Assembly (NCBI GenBank): GCA_009699205.1
Contig: WLOP01000001.1
Coordinates: forward strand, 124,001-188,000
DNA length: 64,000 nt
DNA from: Actinomycetota bacterium
GTDB taxonomy: Bacteria > Actinomycetota > Actinomycetes > Nanopelagicales > Nanopelagicaceae
Direction of reading: 5' to 3'
Shown: in pieces, positions 54,695 to 62,707 of the stretch
How the letters are laid out: each line of letters begins with the position of its first letter
How positions within the stretch are numbered: the first letter of the stretch is position 1
Position numbers and translations under genes: made by a program
Notes under the pieces: model-generated
Seen by the model: the letters and a program-made list of their open reading frames with translations, nothing else
Database searches by the model: none
What the model was told of the DNA's origin: nothing

Positions 54695-55375
54695 ATGGCA
54701 AAACCACTCACACCCGCTCGCGAATTTATCGCTCCCTCTGATTTAACTTTTGGTTTATCGACGTGCAAGCGTTGCCTTTGGATTAAGTATTGGTACAAAT
54801 TGATTATGCCGGGACAATTCCCGTTGGTCGGAACTTTGGCAGAATCACAAGAAGAGCATTTCCGTAGAGCATCGATGCAAGATATCGATCCCACTCTTCA
54901 ACCGGGGGTTGTAAAACAATGGGGTCAATGGGTAAGAAGTGATTACATCAAAGTCGATGGAGCAACCACTCGTTGGAGAATTAACGGAAAATATGACTTA
55001 GTCGCCCATTACGAAGATGGATCAATTGGATTGATCGATTGCAAAGTAACCGATTCGGATCGTCACAACGGGGCGTTCTATGCACCTCAACTCGAAGCGT
55101 ATGCATTCGCCCTTGAGCACCCCTCCACTGGCAAAGCATTCACAGTCGCAACGATGGGGCTACTGGTGTGGAATCTCAATGGTGTCGCAGAGAATGCGGA
55201 TGCAAGTTATGGTTTTGGCGTCAACCAAAGTTATCTGCCCGTGGAACGGGATCAAGAAGGCTTCACAACAGTTATAAGCGATTTCATAAGATTGCTGGAG
55301 GCAGATATGCCGGCAGCTGGAAGCGAATGCCCCACATGTAACTATCTTTTAGAACGACTACAGATCGAAGACTAA
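54695..55375 (+). CDS. PD-(D/E)XK nuclease-fold protein with four cysteines (RecB/Cas4-like)
   Basis: A 226-residue protein with the PD-(D/E)XK core: RINGKYDLVAH (Asp101), IGLIDCKVT (Asp115, Lys117) and YAPQLEAYAFAL (the QxxxY helix, Gln132). CKRC (24-27) near the N-terminus and CPTC (212-215) near the C-terminus could together hold an Fe-S cluster or zinc as in Cas4/AddB-type nucleases. There are no CRISPR repeats or cas genes around. It probably cuts DNA in repair, but no substrate is shown. The order with convergent plsC shares the CTAA stop. Confidence 0.83.
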   Translation: MAKPLTPAREFIAPSDLTFGLSTCKRCLWIKYWYKLIMPGQFPLVGTLAESQEEHFRRASMQDIDPTLQPGVVKQWGQWVRSDYIKVDGATTRWRINGKYDLVAHYEDGSIGLIDCKVTDSDRHNGAFYAPQLEAYAFALEHPSTGKAFTVATMGLLVWNLNGVAENADASYGFGVNQSYLPVERDQEGFTTVISDFIRLLEADMPAAGSECPTCNYLLERLQIED

Positions 55376-56061
55376 TCCTCGTCAGTTATTTCAGCTTTAC
55401 GACGAGTGGCATAAATATCTACATACTCTTGACCCGAAAGCGCTTGCAGTTTGCGCATCAAGTCATCCGTTGCATCACGTAAAACTTGAAGATTGGTCGA
55501 ATCCCCTGTCAGATAGATTGGTTCGCCGAAGATCATTTTCACGCGCATAATCTTGGGAATTACTTTTCCCGTGGGTTGAATCTTTTCGGTATTAAACATC
55601 GCTACAGGAATAATCGGCGCACCCGATTCGATAGCCAATCGCGCAATTCCTGTCCTGCCCTTATACAAGCGTCCATCTGGCGAACGAGTTCCTTCTGGGT
55701 AAATACCTAAGCAATTACCTTCTGCTAATACTTTGAGACCTGTGATGAGGGCGGCCTCGCTTCGACGTCCCCCTGAACGATCAACAGGAACTTGCCCTAA
55801 GGCGATAAAGGTCAGTTTCTTAAGGAGGCCTTTAGGTCCAGGAGATGTGAAGTACTCGCTCTTGGCAAGAAAAGTCACTTTGCGCGGAACAACCAAGGGC
55901 ATAAAAATCGAATCGCTAAAGGAGAGATGGTTGGAAGCGATAATTACTGGGCCATGAATCGGCACATTTCGTAAACCTTTAACTTTTGGGCGAAAGGCCA
56001 CCATAAGAAAAGGCGTCAGAAAGGTACGCAACAAGCCATATGGAAGATTCTCCATAGCCAT
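55372..56061 (-). CDS. 1-acylglycerol-3-phosphate acyltransferase (PlsC family)
   Basis: A 229-residue acyltransferase with the HX4D box in ASNHLSFSDSIFM, GQVPVDRSGGRR, YPEGTRSPDGRL (third block) and SGAPIIPVAMF. These fit PlsC enzymes that acylate lysophosphatidate; in mycobacteria the corresponding gene (Rv2182c) sits in the same neighbourhood as the Pim-related genes. ATG at 56061 follows a strong AAGGAGGT site; a longer frame begins 8 codons earlier. Second PlsC homologue in the window. Confidence 0.92.
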   Translation of the reverse strand: MAMENLPYGLLRTFLTPFLMVAFRPKVKGLRNVPIHGPVIIASNHLSFSDSIFMPLVVPRKVTFLAKSEYFTSPGPKGLLKKLTFIALGQVPVDRSGGRRSEAALITGLKVLAEGNCLGIYPEGTRSPDGRLYKGRTGIARLAIESGAPIIPVAMFNTEKIQPTGKVIPKIMRVKMIFGEPIYLTGDSTNLQVLRDATDDLMRKLQALSGQEYVDIYATRRKAEITDED

Positions 56062-56147
56062 TTTTACCTCCTTGGATTCCGACACGTTGCCGCTTCTCTG
56101 AGTAGACCAATTTAGCCGCTCTGGAGCTCATATGACACTATGGGAAG

Positions 56148-57128
56148 GTGACACATCTCCCAAATACTCCACGTTTGGAGTTATTAGGCGGGGAAATTGG
56201 CATCCTTCTCCTGAATTCCTTTCCTGGAGCCAACTCCTGGGCCCACTCTCTCCACTCTGCGGGATATAGCGTTCTCGCACCAAATTTAAATCTGTCGCCT
56301 CTTACTTGGGATCACATTGACGCACGTGCATGGCAAGAGAAAATCAGCGAAGCTAAGGAAGCCTTTACATTTCTTCAAACTCGCTGTCAGAAGATTTTTC
56401 TCGCAGGGTTTGATTCTGACGGTTCGGTCGCATTGAAATTAGCCATCACTTTGGAAAACCAGATTGAAGGGCTAATACTGATCGAAACTTCATTGCCCCC
56501 AGAACGACGAGTATTCAAAAAATGGGGAAAAATAGATGAAGAACTCTTACTGATTGAACAACCCCTGCTCTTGCTATATTGCGAGAAGGAGCGGGATAAC
56601 AATCAAGACGATTCAATATTTATTGCCGACGAAGTTTCATCGCCATTTATTCGAGAAATTATCCTTGAGGAATCTTTTCATACATCCAAGGAAAGTCATG
56701 ACGGCCCTCTTTTGGTAGAGGAATCCATTGCTTTTATTAGCGAGATTTCTAGCGGAGTGTGGATTAACGATATAAATGATGACGATGATTCAGATTTGAT
56801 TGACGCTGAATTTGCATCAATCGTCGCTGGTCTTTCGCTTGATGAATCAACACCTTCCACATACCTCGATGAACTTGATCTCGAAGATCCCGATGAGCAT
56901 TTCACGCGTCCAAACCCACGACTCGAGCCGATCGCCGATAAGGGCGAAAGGAATGCAATCTTTGCAATGATCGCTGGGCCTATGTATGCAGTTGGAGCGG
57001 CGATTTTCTCCTTCGATCCATTTGGGATTGAACCCTGGCCCGGAGTGATTGCATTTTTTGCAGGGCTCTTTACTTTTCTTTATAAACTCCGCGATGACTT
57101 CCTGGATGACGACGGGGCGATACTTTAA
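56148..57128 (+). CDS. Alpha/beta-hydrolase-like protein with Asp at the nucleophile site and membrane tail
   Basis: A 326-residue protein. Residues 10-200 look like an alpha/beta hydrolase: IGILLLNSFPGANSWAH, the elbow LAGFDSDGSVALKLA with Asp89 at the nucleophile position instead of Ser, and a candidate His178 in EESFHTSKES. A long acidic linker (residues about 210-260, with DDDDSDLIDAEF) follows, then two transmembrane helices near 275-315 and an acidic tail. It could be a true Asp-type hydrolase or a binding pseudo-enzyme. GTG start at 56148; alternatives cannot be excluded. It shares TTAA stops with convergent glk. Confidence 0.7.
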   Translation: MTHLPNTPRLELLGGEIGILLLNSFPGANSWAHSLHSAGYSVLAPNLNLSPLTWDHIDARAWQEKISEAKEAFTFLQTRCQKIFLAGFDSDGSVALKLAITLENQIEGLILIETSLPPERRVFKKWGKIDEELLLIEQPLLLLYCEKERDNNQDDSIFIADEVSSPFIREIILEESFHTSKESHDGPLLVEESIAFISEISSGVWINDINDDDDSDLIDAEFASIVAGLSLDESTPSTYLDELDLEDPDEHFTRPNPRLEPIADKGERNAIFAMIAGPMYAVGAAIFSFDPFGIEPWPGVIAFFAGLFTFLYKLRDDFLDDDGAIL

Positions 57129-58069
57129 TTTCTTGCTAAATCTGCAGCGCCGATAAGTCCAGCTTGATTACCGAGTTGCGCCGGGACAATTCTTGGCGAA
57201 GGGTGTTTGCCGACAAAGGGCATGTAGCGTTCAACTGCCGCGCGAGTTGGCTCTAGCAAAATCTCACCTGCATCAATTACCCCGCCACCTACGACAACGC
57301 ATGCAGGATCAAAGAGAACTGCCAAAGAAGCGATTCCAGCACCTAACCATTGTGCGGTCGTATTGAAAGCCGCTAAGGCCACCGCATCTCCTGCACGCGC
57401 GCCATCGGTAATGTGTTGGCCAGAGAGCCCTTCGATAGTTCCATCTCCAAGAGCTAAAAGATTGCGTGCCATTTCAGGAGAAGCGCTGATTGCTTCACGG
57501 GCATGACGTAAAAGCGCATTGCCCGAGGCATATTGCTCGAAACATCCACGGGCACCGCAGCCGCAAAGGTGTCCTTCAGGAACTACGCGCATATGTCCAA
57601 ACTCTGCAGCGATTCCAAATGCTCCACGATGAAGGTGCCCGTCAATGACAATTCCCCCACCAATACCTGTACCAACTGTAAGCATCATCATCTGCGTTTC
57701 ATTGCAACCAGCACCAAATTTCGCTTCGCCCCAAGCAGCGGCATTTGCGTCATTTTCGATAACTACTGGCAGGCCAATGAGTGAACTCAATTCATGATCG
57801 AGATCTACACCGTTCCAATCGGCAATATTTGGAGTGGCGAGCATCGTTCTGCGATCAGAAGAGACGAATCCCGCAGCAGAGATCCCGACGGAAGAAGCTG
57901 AAAAATCTGCAAGGAGTTCGTGCGCGACTTCAGCAATAACGCTAGTCAGAACTTTTCCACCTTGGCGTGGAGTATCACGTCTTGCTTGAGCAAGAATATT
58001 TCCTTGAGTATCGACAACGCCGCCAAGAACTTTCGTTCCTCCGACATCGATTCCGATAGAAAAAGACAT
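57125..58069 (-). CDS. ROK family glucokinase
   Basis: A 314-residue ROK sugar kinase. GIDVGGTKVLGGVVD binds ATP phosphate, VIENDANAAAWGEAKFGAG contains the catalytic Asp, GTGIGGGIVIDG is the second phosphate loop, and CGCGARGCFEQYASG is the zinc motif of ROK glucokinases. It phosphorylates glucose with ATP, likely important because no glucose-PTS is evident besides the one in this window. The ATG directly follows the SRPBCC stop, so the two are coupled. Confidence 0.93.
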   Translation of the reverse strand: MSFSIGIDVGGTKVLGGVVDTQGNILAQARRDTPRQGGKVLTSVIAEVAHELLADFSASSVGISAAGFVSSDRRTMLATPNIADWNGVDLDHELSSLIGLPVVIENDANAAAWGEAKFGAGCNETQMMMLTVGTGIGGGIVIDGHLHRGAFGIAAEFGHMRVVPEGHLCGCGARGCFEQYASGNALLRHAREAISASPEMARNLLALGDGTIEGLSGQHITDGARAGDAVALAAFNTTAQWLGAGIASLAVLFDPACVVVGGGVIDAGEILLEPTRAAVERYMPFVGKHPSPRIVPAQLGNQAGLIGAADLARN

Positions 58070-58507
58070 CTATGCTTCCGCGTGAGCTTTCAATTGTTCA
58101 AGCGCTAAATCAATAGTTGATTGTTCAGCCTTCTTGCGCATCATCGCAGGCACAGGCATCGAGAGCGCAACAGTAAGTTCGTAGGTAACCGTTGTTGTAT
58201 CTTCATCATCGCTCTCGATGATGTATGCGCCGTCCATCTCTGTTAAAAGGTCAGCATCTGCGAGTGAAAACTCAAGGCGGTTCGGAGCGTTCGTCCAGTC
58301 ATAATCCAAAGTGACGCGATCTTTTAGCGCCCCTGCATCAATAGTGAGTTTGGCCGACGAGACTCGACCTTGTCCGTCGCTACTGAGTACCTCAGCCTTC
58401 TTGATTGAGGTGGACCATAATGGATAGTTGCCTATATCGAAGAGAATCTCCTGGACTCTTGCCACGGGAGCTTCGATTGTTATCTTTGCGTTCGAAATAT
58501 CAGCCAT
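58070..58507 (-). CDS. SRPBCC-fold protein (START/COQ10-like)
   Basis: A 145-residue lipid-binding-fold protein. ITIEAPVARVQEILFDIGNYPLW is the family's N-terminal strand-helix pattern; the C-terminal helix contains RKKAEQSTIDLALEQLK. Proteins of this type bind hydrophobic ligands such as quinones or polyketides. The start at 58507 has TAATCT 7 bases upstream (leaderless). It sits between glk and the divergent fadD, as in mycobacterial Rv2185c, supporting a conserved lipid-related block. Confidence 0.85.
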   Translation of the reverse strand: MADISNAKITIEAPVARVQEILFDIGNYPLWSTSIKKAEVLSSDGQGRVSSAKLTIDAGALKDRVTLDYDWTNAPNRLEFSLADADLLTEMDGAYIIESDDEDTTTVTYELTVALSMPVPAMMRKKAEQSTIDLALEQLKAHAEA

Positions 58508-58561
58508 GGTCGCAAGATTACCCCCTCCCCTTTGCTCCGAGGAACCGCTACCGTTGCGCCC

Positions 58562-60349
58562 ATGAACGAAGTGACCATACCCGCACTTGTACCCGCGGCC
58601 ACGGCCGGTAACCTCACAAATTTGATTGCAGAGCGCGCATGGTTTGAACCAGAGCGCATCATGCTCTCTCGCCCATTGGGTGATGGCTGGCAACCAGTTT
58701 CGGCTCGTGAATTCGAAGCAGAAGTTCGAGCTAGCGCCAAAGGTTTAATAGCAGCAGGAATCCAGATAGGCGATCGTGTAGCGATCATGGCTCGCACTCG
58801 CTACGAATGGACCATTCTTGATTTTGCGATTTGGTTTGCCGGCGGGTGCGTTGTCCCGATTTTTGAAACTTCTTCCGCCGAACAAGTTCAATGGATTTTA
58901 GATGACTCTGGAGCGGTGGGCTTAATTGTCGAAACTCCTGCGCATCGTGAATTGGTTTCGCCCATTCTTCCAGCGCATACAAAACATGTGTGGACTATCA
59001 CCGACGATGTCTTGCACACGTTGGCTACAACTGGCGCGCATATTTCGGATGATGAAATTGACCGCCGTCGCAACTCCTTAGTGCCAGATACTTTGGCAAC
59101 TTTGATTTATACCTCGGGAACTACCGGCAAGCCAAAAGGCGTACAGCTCACTCACGGCAATTTCCTTTCAGAGTGCGGCAATGTTGTTCAAGGTGCATCG
59201 GATCTATTTCTCAAACCAGGTGGATCAACACTTCTATTCCTACCTGTGGCTCACGTATTTGGTCGCATGGTCCAAATCGGAGCGATTCATGCTGGGCTAC
59301 ATATGGCGCACTGCAGCGATCCTGCTGGCCGTCTTCCCATTGACTTAGCGTCATTTAAACCAACATTCGTACTTGCTGTGCCCCGGATATTTGAAAAGAT
59401 TTACAACGGCGCCGAAGCTCGAGCAGAAGCAGCTGGAAAAGGAAATATTTTTCGCAAAGCCGCTGGTGTAGCAATTGCTTATAGCGAGGCGATGGATCAA
59501 AAACGCATTCCTCTGGGATTGCGTATCAAGCACGCGCTTTTTGACAAACTAGTTTTCGTAAAAATACGAACCGGTATGGGCGGAAATGTCGAGGCAGCAA
59601 TTTCTGGCGGTGCCCCACTTGGCGCGCGCTTAGGACATTTCTATCGCGGTGCAGGAATCCGCATCCTCGAAGGTTATGGACTCACTGAAACTACTGCAGG
59701 AGCAACACTTAATTTAACAACCCACCACCGCGTCGGTTCTGTAGGGCGCCCCATACCCGGTAACTCCATCGCTATCGCTGATGATGGCGAAGTGCTCATT
59801 AGAGGGCCAATCGTTATGCGTGGCTACTGGCAGAACGACGCAGCGAACGCTGAAGTATTCAATGGCGAACGTTGGTTTAAATCTGGCGATCTCGGACGTA
59901 TCGATGAAGATGGATTCCTTTATATCGTTGGCCGAAAGAAGGAACTCATTGTTACCTCCGGTGGCAAGAACGTCGCTCCTGCTGTGCTTGAAGATCGATT
60001 GAGAGCACATCCGCTTGTGAGCCAATGCATGGTCGTTGGTGACAACAAACCATTTATTGCAGCGTTAGTAACTATCGATGCTGATGCATTGAAATCTTGG
60101 ATTACCGTTAATAAAAAAGATGGAGCCACGGTCGCTTCCCTTACTCATGATCCAGACCTCATCGCTGTCATCCAAACTGGAGTAGACGAAGCTAATAAAG
60201 CTGTAAGCAAGGCAGAATCAATTCGGAAATTCCAAATCTTGCCCGTGGATTGGACCATCGCTGGAGGTCAGCTCACTGCCAAGCTTTCCATCAAGCGCCA
60301 TGTCGTATCGCAGCAATTCGCTTCTGACATAGAGGCGCTCTACAACTAG
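58562..60349 (+). CDS. Long-chain acyl-CoA synthetase (FadD15-like)
   Basis: A 595-residue AMP-forming ligase. Motifs are YTSGTTGKPKGVQLTHGN (A3 P-loop), LEGYGLTETTAGAT (A5), FKSGDLGRIDEDGFLYIVGR (A7) and the A10-like GRKKELIVTSGGKN. Like FadD15/Acs-type enzymes it should activate fatty acids to acyl-CoA. ATG at 58562 with TACCGT 7 bases upstream (leaderless); a 10-codon longer frame is less likely. Divergent from the SRPBCC gene. Confidence 0.93.
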   Translation: MNEVTIPALVPAATAGNLTNLIAERAWFEPERIMLSRPLGDGWQPVSAREFEAEVRASAKGLIAAGIQIGDRVAIMARTRYEWTILDFAIWFAGGCVVPIFETSSAEQVQWILDDSGAVGLIVETPAHRELVSPILPAHTKHVWTITDDVLHTLATTGAHISDDEIDRRRNSLVPDTLATLIYTSGTTGKPKGVQLTHGNFLSECGNVVQGASDLFLKPGGSTLLFLPVAHVFGRMVQIGAIHAGLHMAHCSDPAGRLPIDLASFKPTFVLAVPRIFEKIYNGAEARAEAAGKGNIFRKAAGVAIAYSEAMDQKRIPLGLRIKHALFDKLVFVKIRTGMGGNVEAAISGGAPLGARLGHFYRGAGIRILEGYGLTETTAGATLNLTTHHRVGSVGRPIPGNSIAIADDGEVLIRGPIVMRGYWQNDAANAEVFNGERWFKSGDLGRIDEDGFLYIVGRKKELIVTSGGKNVAPAVLEDRLRAHPLVSQCMVVGDNKPFIAALVTIDADALKSWITVNKKDGATVASLTHDPDLIAVIQTGVDEANKAVSKAESIRKFQILPVDWTIAGGQLTAKLSIKRHVVSQQFASDIEALYN

Positions 60350-60357
60350 AGCCAACC

Positions 60358-60933
60358 ATGACCAGCCGCGAGCGAATCCATCTGGCGCAAGAGCTTCACG
60401 ATGGAATCGCTCAAGATCTGGTTGGCGTTGCTTACTCTTTAGATTTGTTAATTGCTGCTACGAACACGCCAGCAGAAACAAGGGTAGAGCTAAGGACGCT
60501 CCGTTTTAGGATCTCTGCCTTAATCGAAAAAGTTCGGGAAGAAATGTTCAACTTACGTTCCCAAGACTCTGTGTCTTTGGCCAGGAAGATTCGTATTGTT
60601 CTCAGCACTCTTGAAGGCAGTCTACGGGTCGACGAGAAAATTGAAGAGGTAGACCTTCCCGAGGAAAGCGCCCAAGAAGTTTTCAGAATCGCCACTGAAT
60701 TGATTCGCAATGTGGTTTCGCATTCGCAAGCGACCATTCTCACCGTAGAACTTTCGCAAAATGCGCAATCAGTTCTACTAGTTATCTCGGATGACGGTAT
60801 CGGTGGCATCAATCACGAGACTTATGGTTATGGGATCACTGGAGTACAAGAGCGAGTCAAAAGCATTGATGGTTTTCTGAGTTGGGATTCGAACGAATCC
60901 GGCACGACTATTCGAATCAGCTTTCCGAATTAA
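60358..60933 (+). CDS. Sensorless NarL-type histidine kinase
   Basis: A 191-residue cytosolic kinase with only HisKA_3 and ATPase domains: phospho-His in LAQELHDGIAQDL (His14), N box ELIRNVVSHSQ, G1 SDDGIGG and G2 YGYGITGVQERV. It has no membrane segment or sensory domain, so it must read its signal through partner proteins or small internal changes. The ATG lies 8 bases after the fadD stop, so its transcription is likely linked to fadD. Works with the response regulator that follows. Confidence 0.88.
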   Translation: MTSRERIHLAQELHDGIAQDLVGVAYSLDLLIAATNTPAETRVELRTLRFRISALIEKVREEMFNLRSQDSVSLARKIRIVLSTLEGSLRVDEKIEEVDLPEESAQEVFRIATELIRNVVSHSQATILTVELSQNAQSVLLVISDDGIGGINHETYGYGITGVQERVKSIDGFLSWDSNESGTTIRISFPN

Positions 60934-60947
60934 GGTAAATAAATCTC

Positions 60948-61571
60948 ATGGACGAATCAAAAATATCCATTCTTGTTATCGATGATCATCAAGTGGTGCG
61001 AGAAGGATTGAAGAAAGCGCTAGAGGGCGCAGGATTCTCTGTTGTGGGAGAGGCGGCTAGTAAACACGAAGCTTTCGCTCAGATTGCACATAAGAATCCT
61101 CAAGTGATCATTGTTGATTTAAGGCTACCTGACGGAAGCGGATTGGAAATTGTCACCTGGGCTCGAGAAATTTCCCCCACCCTTGGGATAGTTGTACTCA
61201 CTCTTCAAGATGAAGATTCTTTCCTTTTGGCAGCTTTGCAGGCGGGTGCGAGTGCTTTCGTAGTGAAAAGCGCTCCACTTTCAGATGTGATCGCTGCAGT
61301 CTCACACTCCTTCTTGTCTCCATCGAGTTTTACCGCCAAGGGTCTGGGTTCCGCAATTAAAAGACGCAAAGAGGGTTTCAAGGTCACTAACCGAGAACTC
61401 CAAGTTCTCGCATTATTGCCACAGGGCAAAAGTTCAGCATTGATTGCGCAAGAACTTTTTATTAGCGAAACGACAGTGAAAACGCATCTAGCTTCAATTT
61501 ACCGAAAATTGAATGTAGCCAATCGTACCGAAGCTGTTGTCATTGCTCTAAAACATGGTTTAGTTACTTAG
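60948..61571 (+). CDS. NarL/LuxR-family response regulator
   Basis: A 207-residue regulator: receiver domain with Asp57 in VIIVDLRLPDGSG, acidic pocket Asp12-Asp13, Thr in VVLTLQDE and Lys in FVVKSAP; then a LuxR HTH (TNRELQVLALLPQGKSS and ISETTVKTHLASIYRKL). AAGGTAAATAA precedes the ATG, 14 bases after the kinase gene. It should activate or repress genes when phosphorylated by the neighbouring kinase. Its last 8 bases overlap the convergent pimB gene. Confidence 0.93.
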   Translation: MDESKISILVIDDHQVVREGLKKALEGAGFSVVGEAASKHEAFAQIAHKNPQVIIVDLRLPDGSGLEIVTWAREISPTLGIVVLTLQDEDSFLLAALQAGASAFVVKSAPLSDVIAAVSHSFLSPSSFTAKGLGSAIKRRKEGFKVTNRELQVLALLPQGKSSALIAQELFISETTVKTHLASIYRKLNVANRTEAVVIALKHGLVT

Positions 61572-62706
61572 CAAGAAGCGCTTTGGAAAATTCATTTGCC
61601 CACAAATCCCAGGACCAGTCACGTTCGATCCACTCCCGCCCAGCAATTCCCATTGCAATTGCCAATTGAGGATTTTCCAAAAGCTTGACGCAAGCTTGGG
61701 CAATTGCTGAAGTATTTACGCCATCTACAACAAAGCCAGTTTCACCTTCCAGCACAGCATCAGGTGCTCCCCCAGAATTCCCGGCGACGACAGGTAGCCC
61801 ACATGCACTGGCCTCTAGGTAAACAATCCCAAGGCCCTCAACTTCTAATCCATTAAATCGTGAACGAGACGGCATTGCAAAGATGTCACCAGCAGATATA
61901 TATCTTGGAAGTTCCTCGTATTTAATCCGCCCTTTAAAAGTAATTGCGTCCTCTACATTGCACTCTTTCGCTAGAGATTCAAGTTTCTGACGATACGGTC
62001 CTTCACCGATCAGGAGAAGGTGCACATTGGGTATCGATTGACGAATAATAGGTAAAGCACGAATAAGAAAATCTTGTCCTTTACGATGGACCAAACGCCC
62101 AACAGAAACAATCACTTTCTTATCTGTTAAACCCAATGAACTCCTAATTTCGCGAGAATCTGCAGAAGGAGAGAAATGTGAGGTATCAATGCCCGGGGCG
62201 ATTCTCACCATCGCAGCCCTAGCGTGCGCCGTTAAAGTCGGCGCGATTGCTGATTGCGTGAAATCCCCTAAGTAGGTCATCACATCAATGAATTTTCCTA
62301 CCCGACGAAGCGCCCAAGAAAATGGGAAAATTCGCGCCCACCAAACCTCATGACCATGCGTTAAAGCGAGAATACGCTGCACTCCGGCTCGGCGTAGAGA
62401 AGGTGCCAGCAAACCCAAAGGAACCGCCGCCCCAAAACAAGCTCTCTTTATCTGGCGCTCCTGCACAACTTTGCGCACTTTGCGGGCGACAAATGGAGTG
62501 GGCAAAAGAATTCTTGTTCGGTCGCGAATAACTTCTACTCCAAAATCGCTCTTCCACGCCGCATCGTATTGCCTTGTATCTCCTTGCGAGGATGTGTACA
62601 CGATGACGCTATCGCGCTTTTGACGTTCGATCAGGCCCATAAGAAAGGTTTCTATCCCACCTGCACGTGGACCAAAGTCATTAGTGATAAAAAGAACTTT
62701 CTCCAC
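61564..62706 (-). CDS. pimB: Phosphatidylinositol monomannoside mannosyltransferase (PimB-type GT4)
   Basis: A 380-residue GT4 glycosyltransferase. The N-terminal VLFITNDFGPRAGGIETFL matches the PimB start, LTHGHEVWW follows, then VGRLVHRKGQDFLI and the catalytic EVEGLGIVYLEA with the E-x7-E pair. It probably adds the second mannose to phosphatidylinositol monomannoside using GDP-mannose. The GTG at 62706 begins 1 base after the NlpC/P60 stop and gives the usual N-terminus; longer frames overlap that gene. It is inferred as PimB because of the similar mycobacterial order and because ino1 is also present. Confidence 0.85.
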   Translation of the reverse strand: MEKVLFITNDFGPRAGGIETFLMGLIERQKRDSVIVYTSSQGDTRQYDAAWKSDFGVEVIRDRTRILLPTPFVARKVRKVVQERQIKRACFGAAVPLGLLAPSLRRAGVQRILALTHGHEVWWARIFPFSWALRRVGKFIDVMTYLGDFTQSAIAPTLTAHARAAMVRIAPGIDTSHFSPSADSREIRSSLGLTDKKVIVSVGRLVHRKGQDFLIRALPIIRQSIPNVHLLLIGEGPYRQKLESLAKECNVEDAITFKGRIKYEELPRYISAGDIFAMPSRSRFNGLEVEGLGIVYLEASACGLPVVAGNSGGAPDAVLEGETGFVVDGVNTSAIAQACVKLLENPQLAIAMGIAGREWIERDWSWDLWANEFSKALLAK

Positions 62707-62707
62707 T

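Noticed and set aside
54695-55375. Cas4 as evidence for a CRISPR system
   Set aside because: No repeats or other cas genes were seen, and single nucleases of this type occur without CRISPR.
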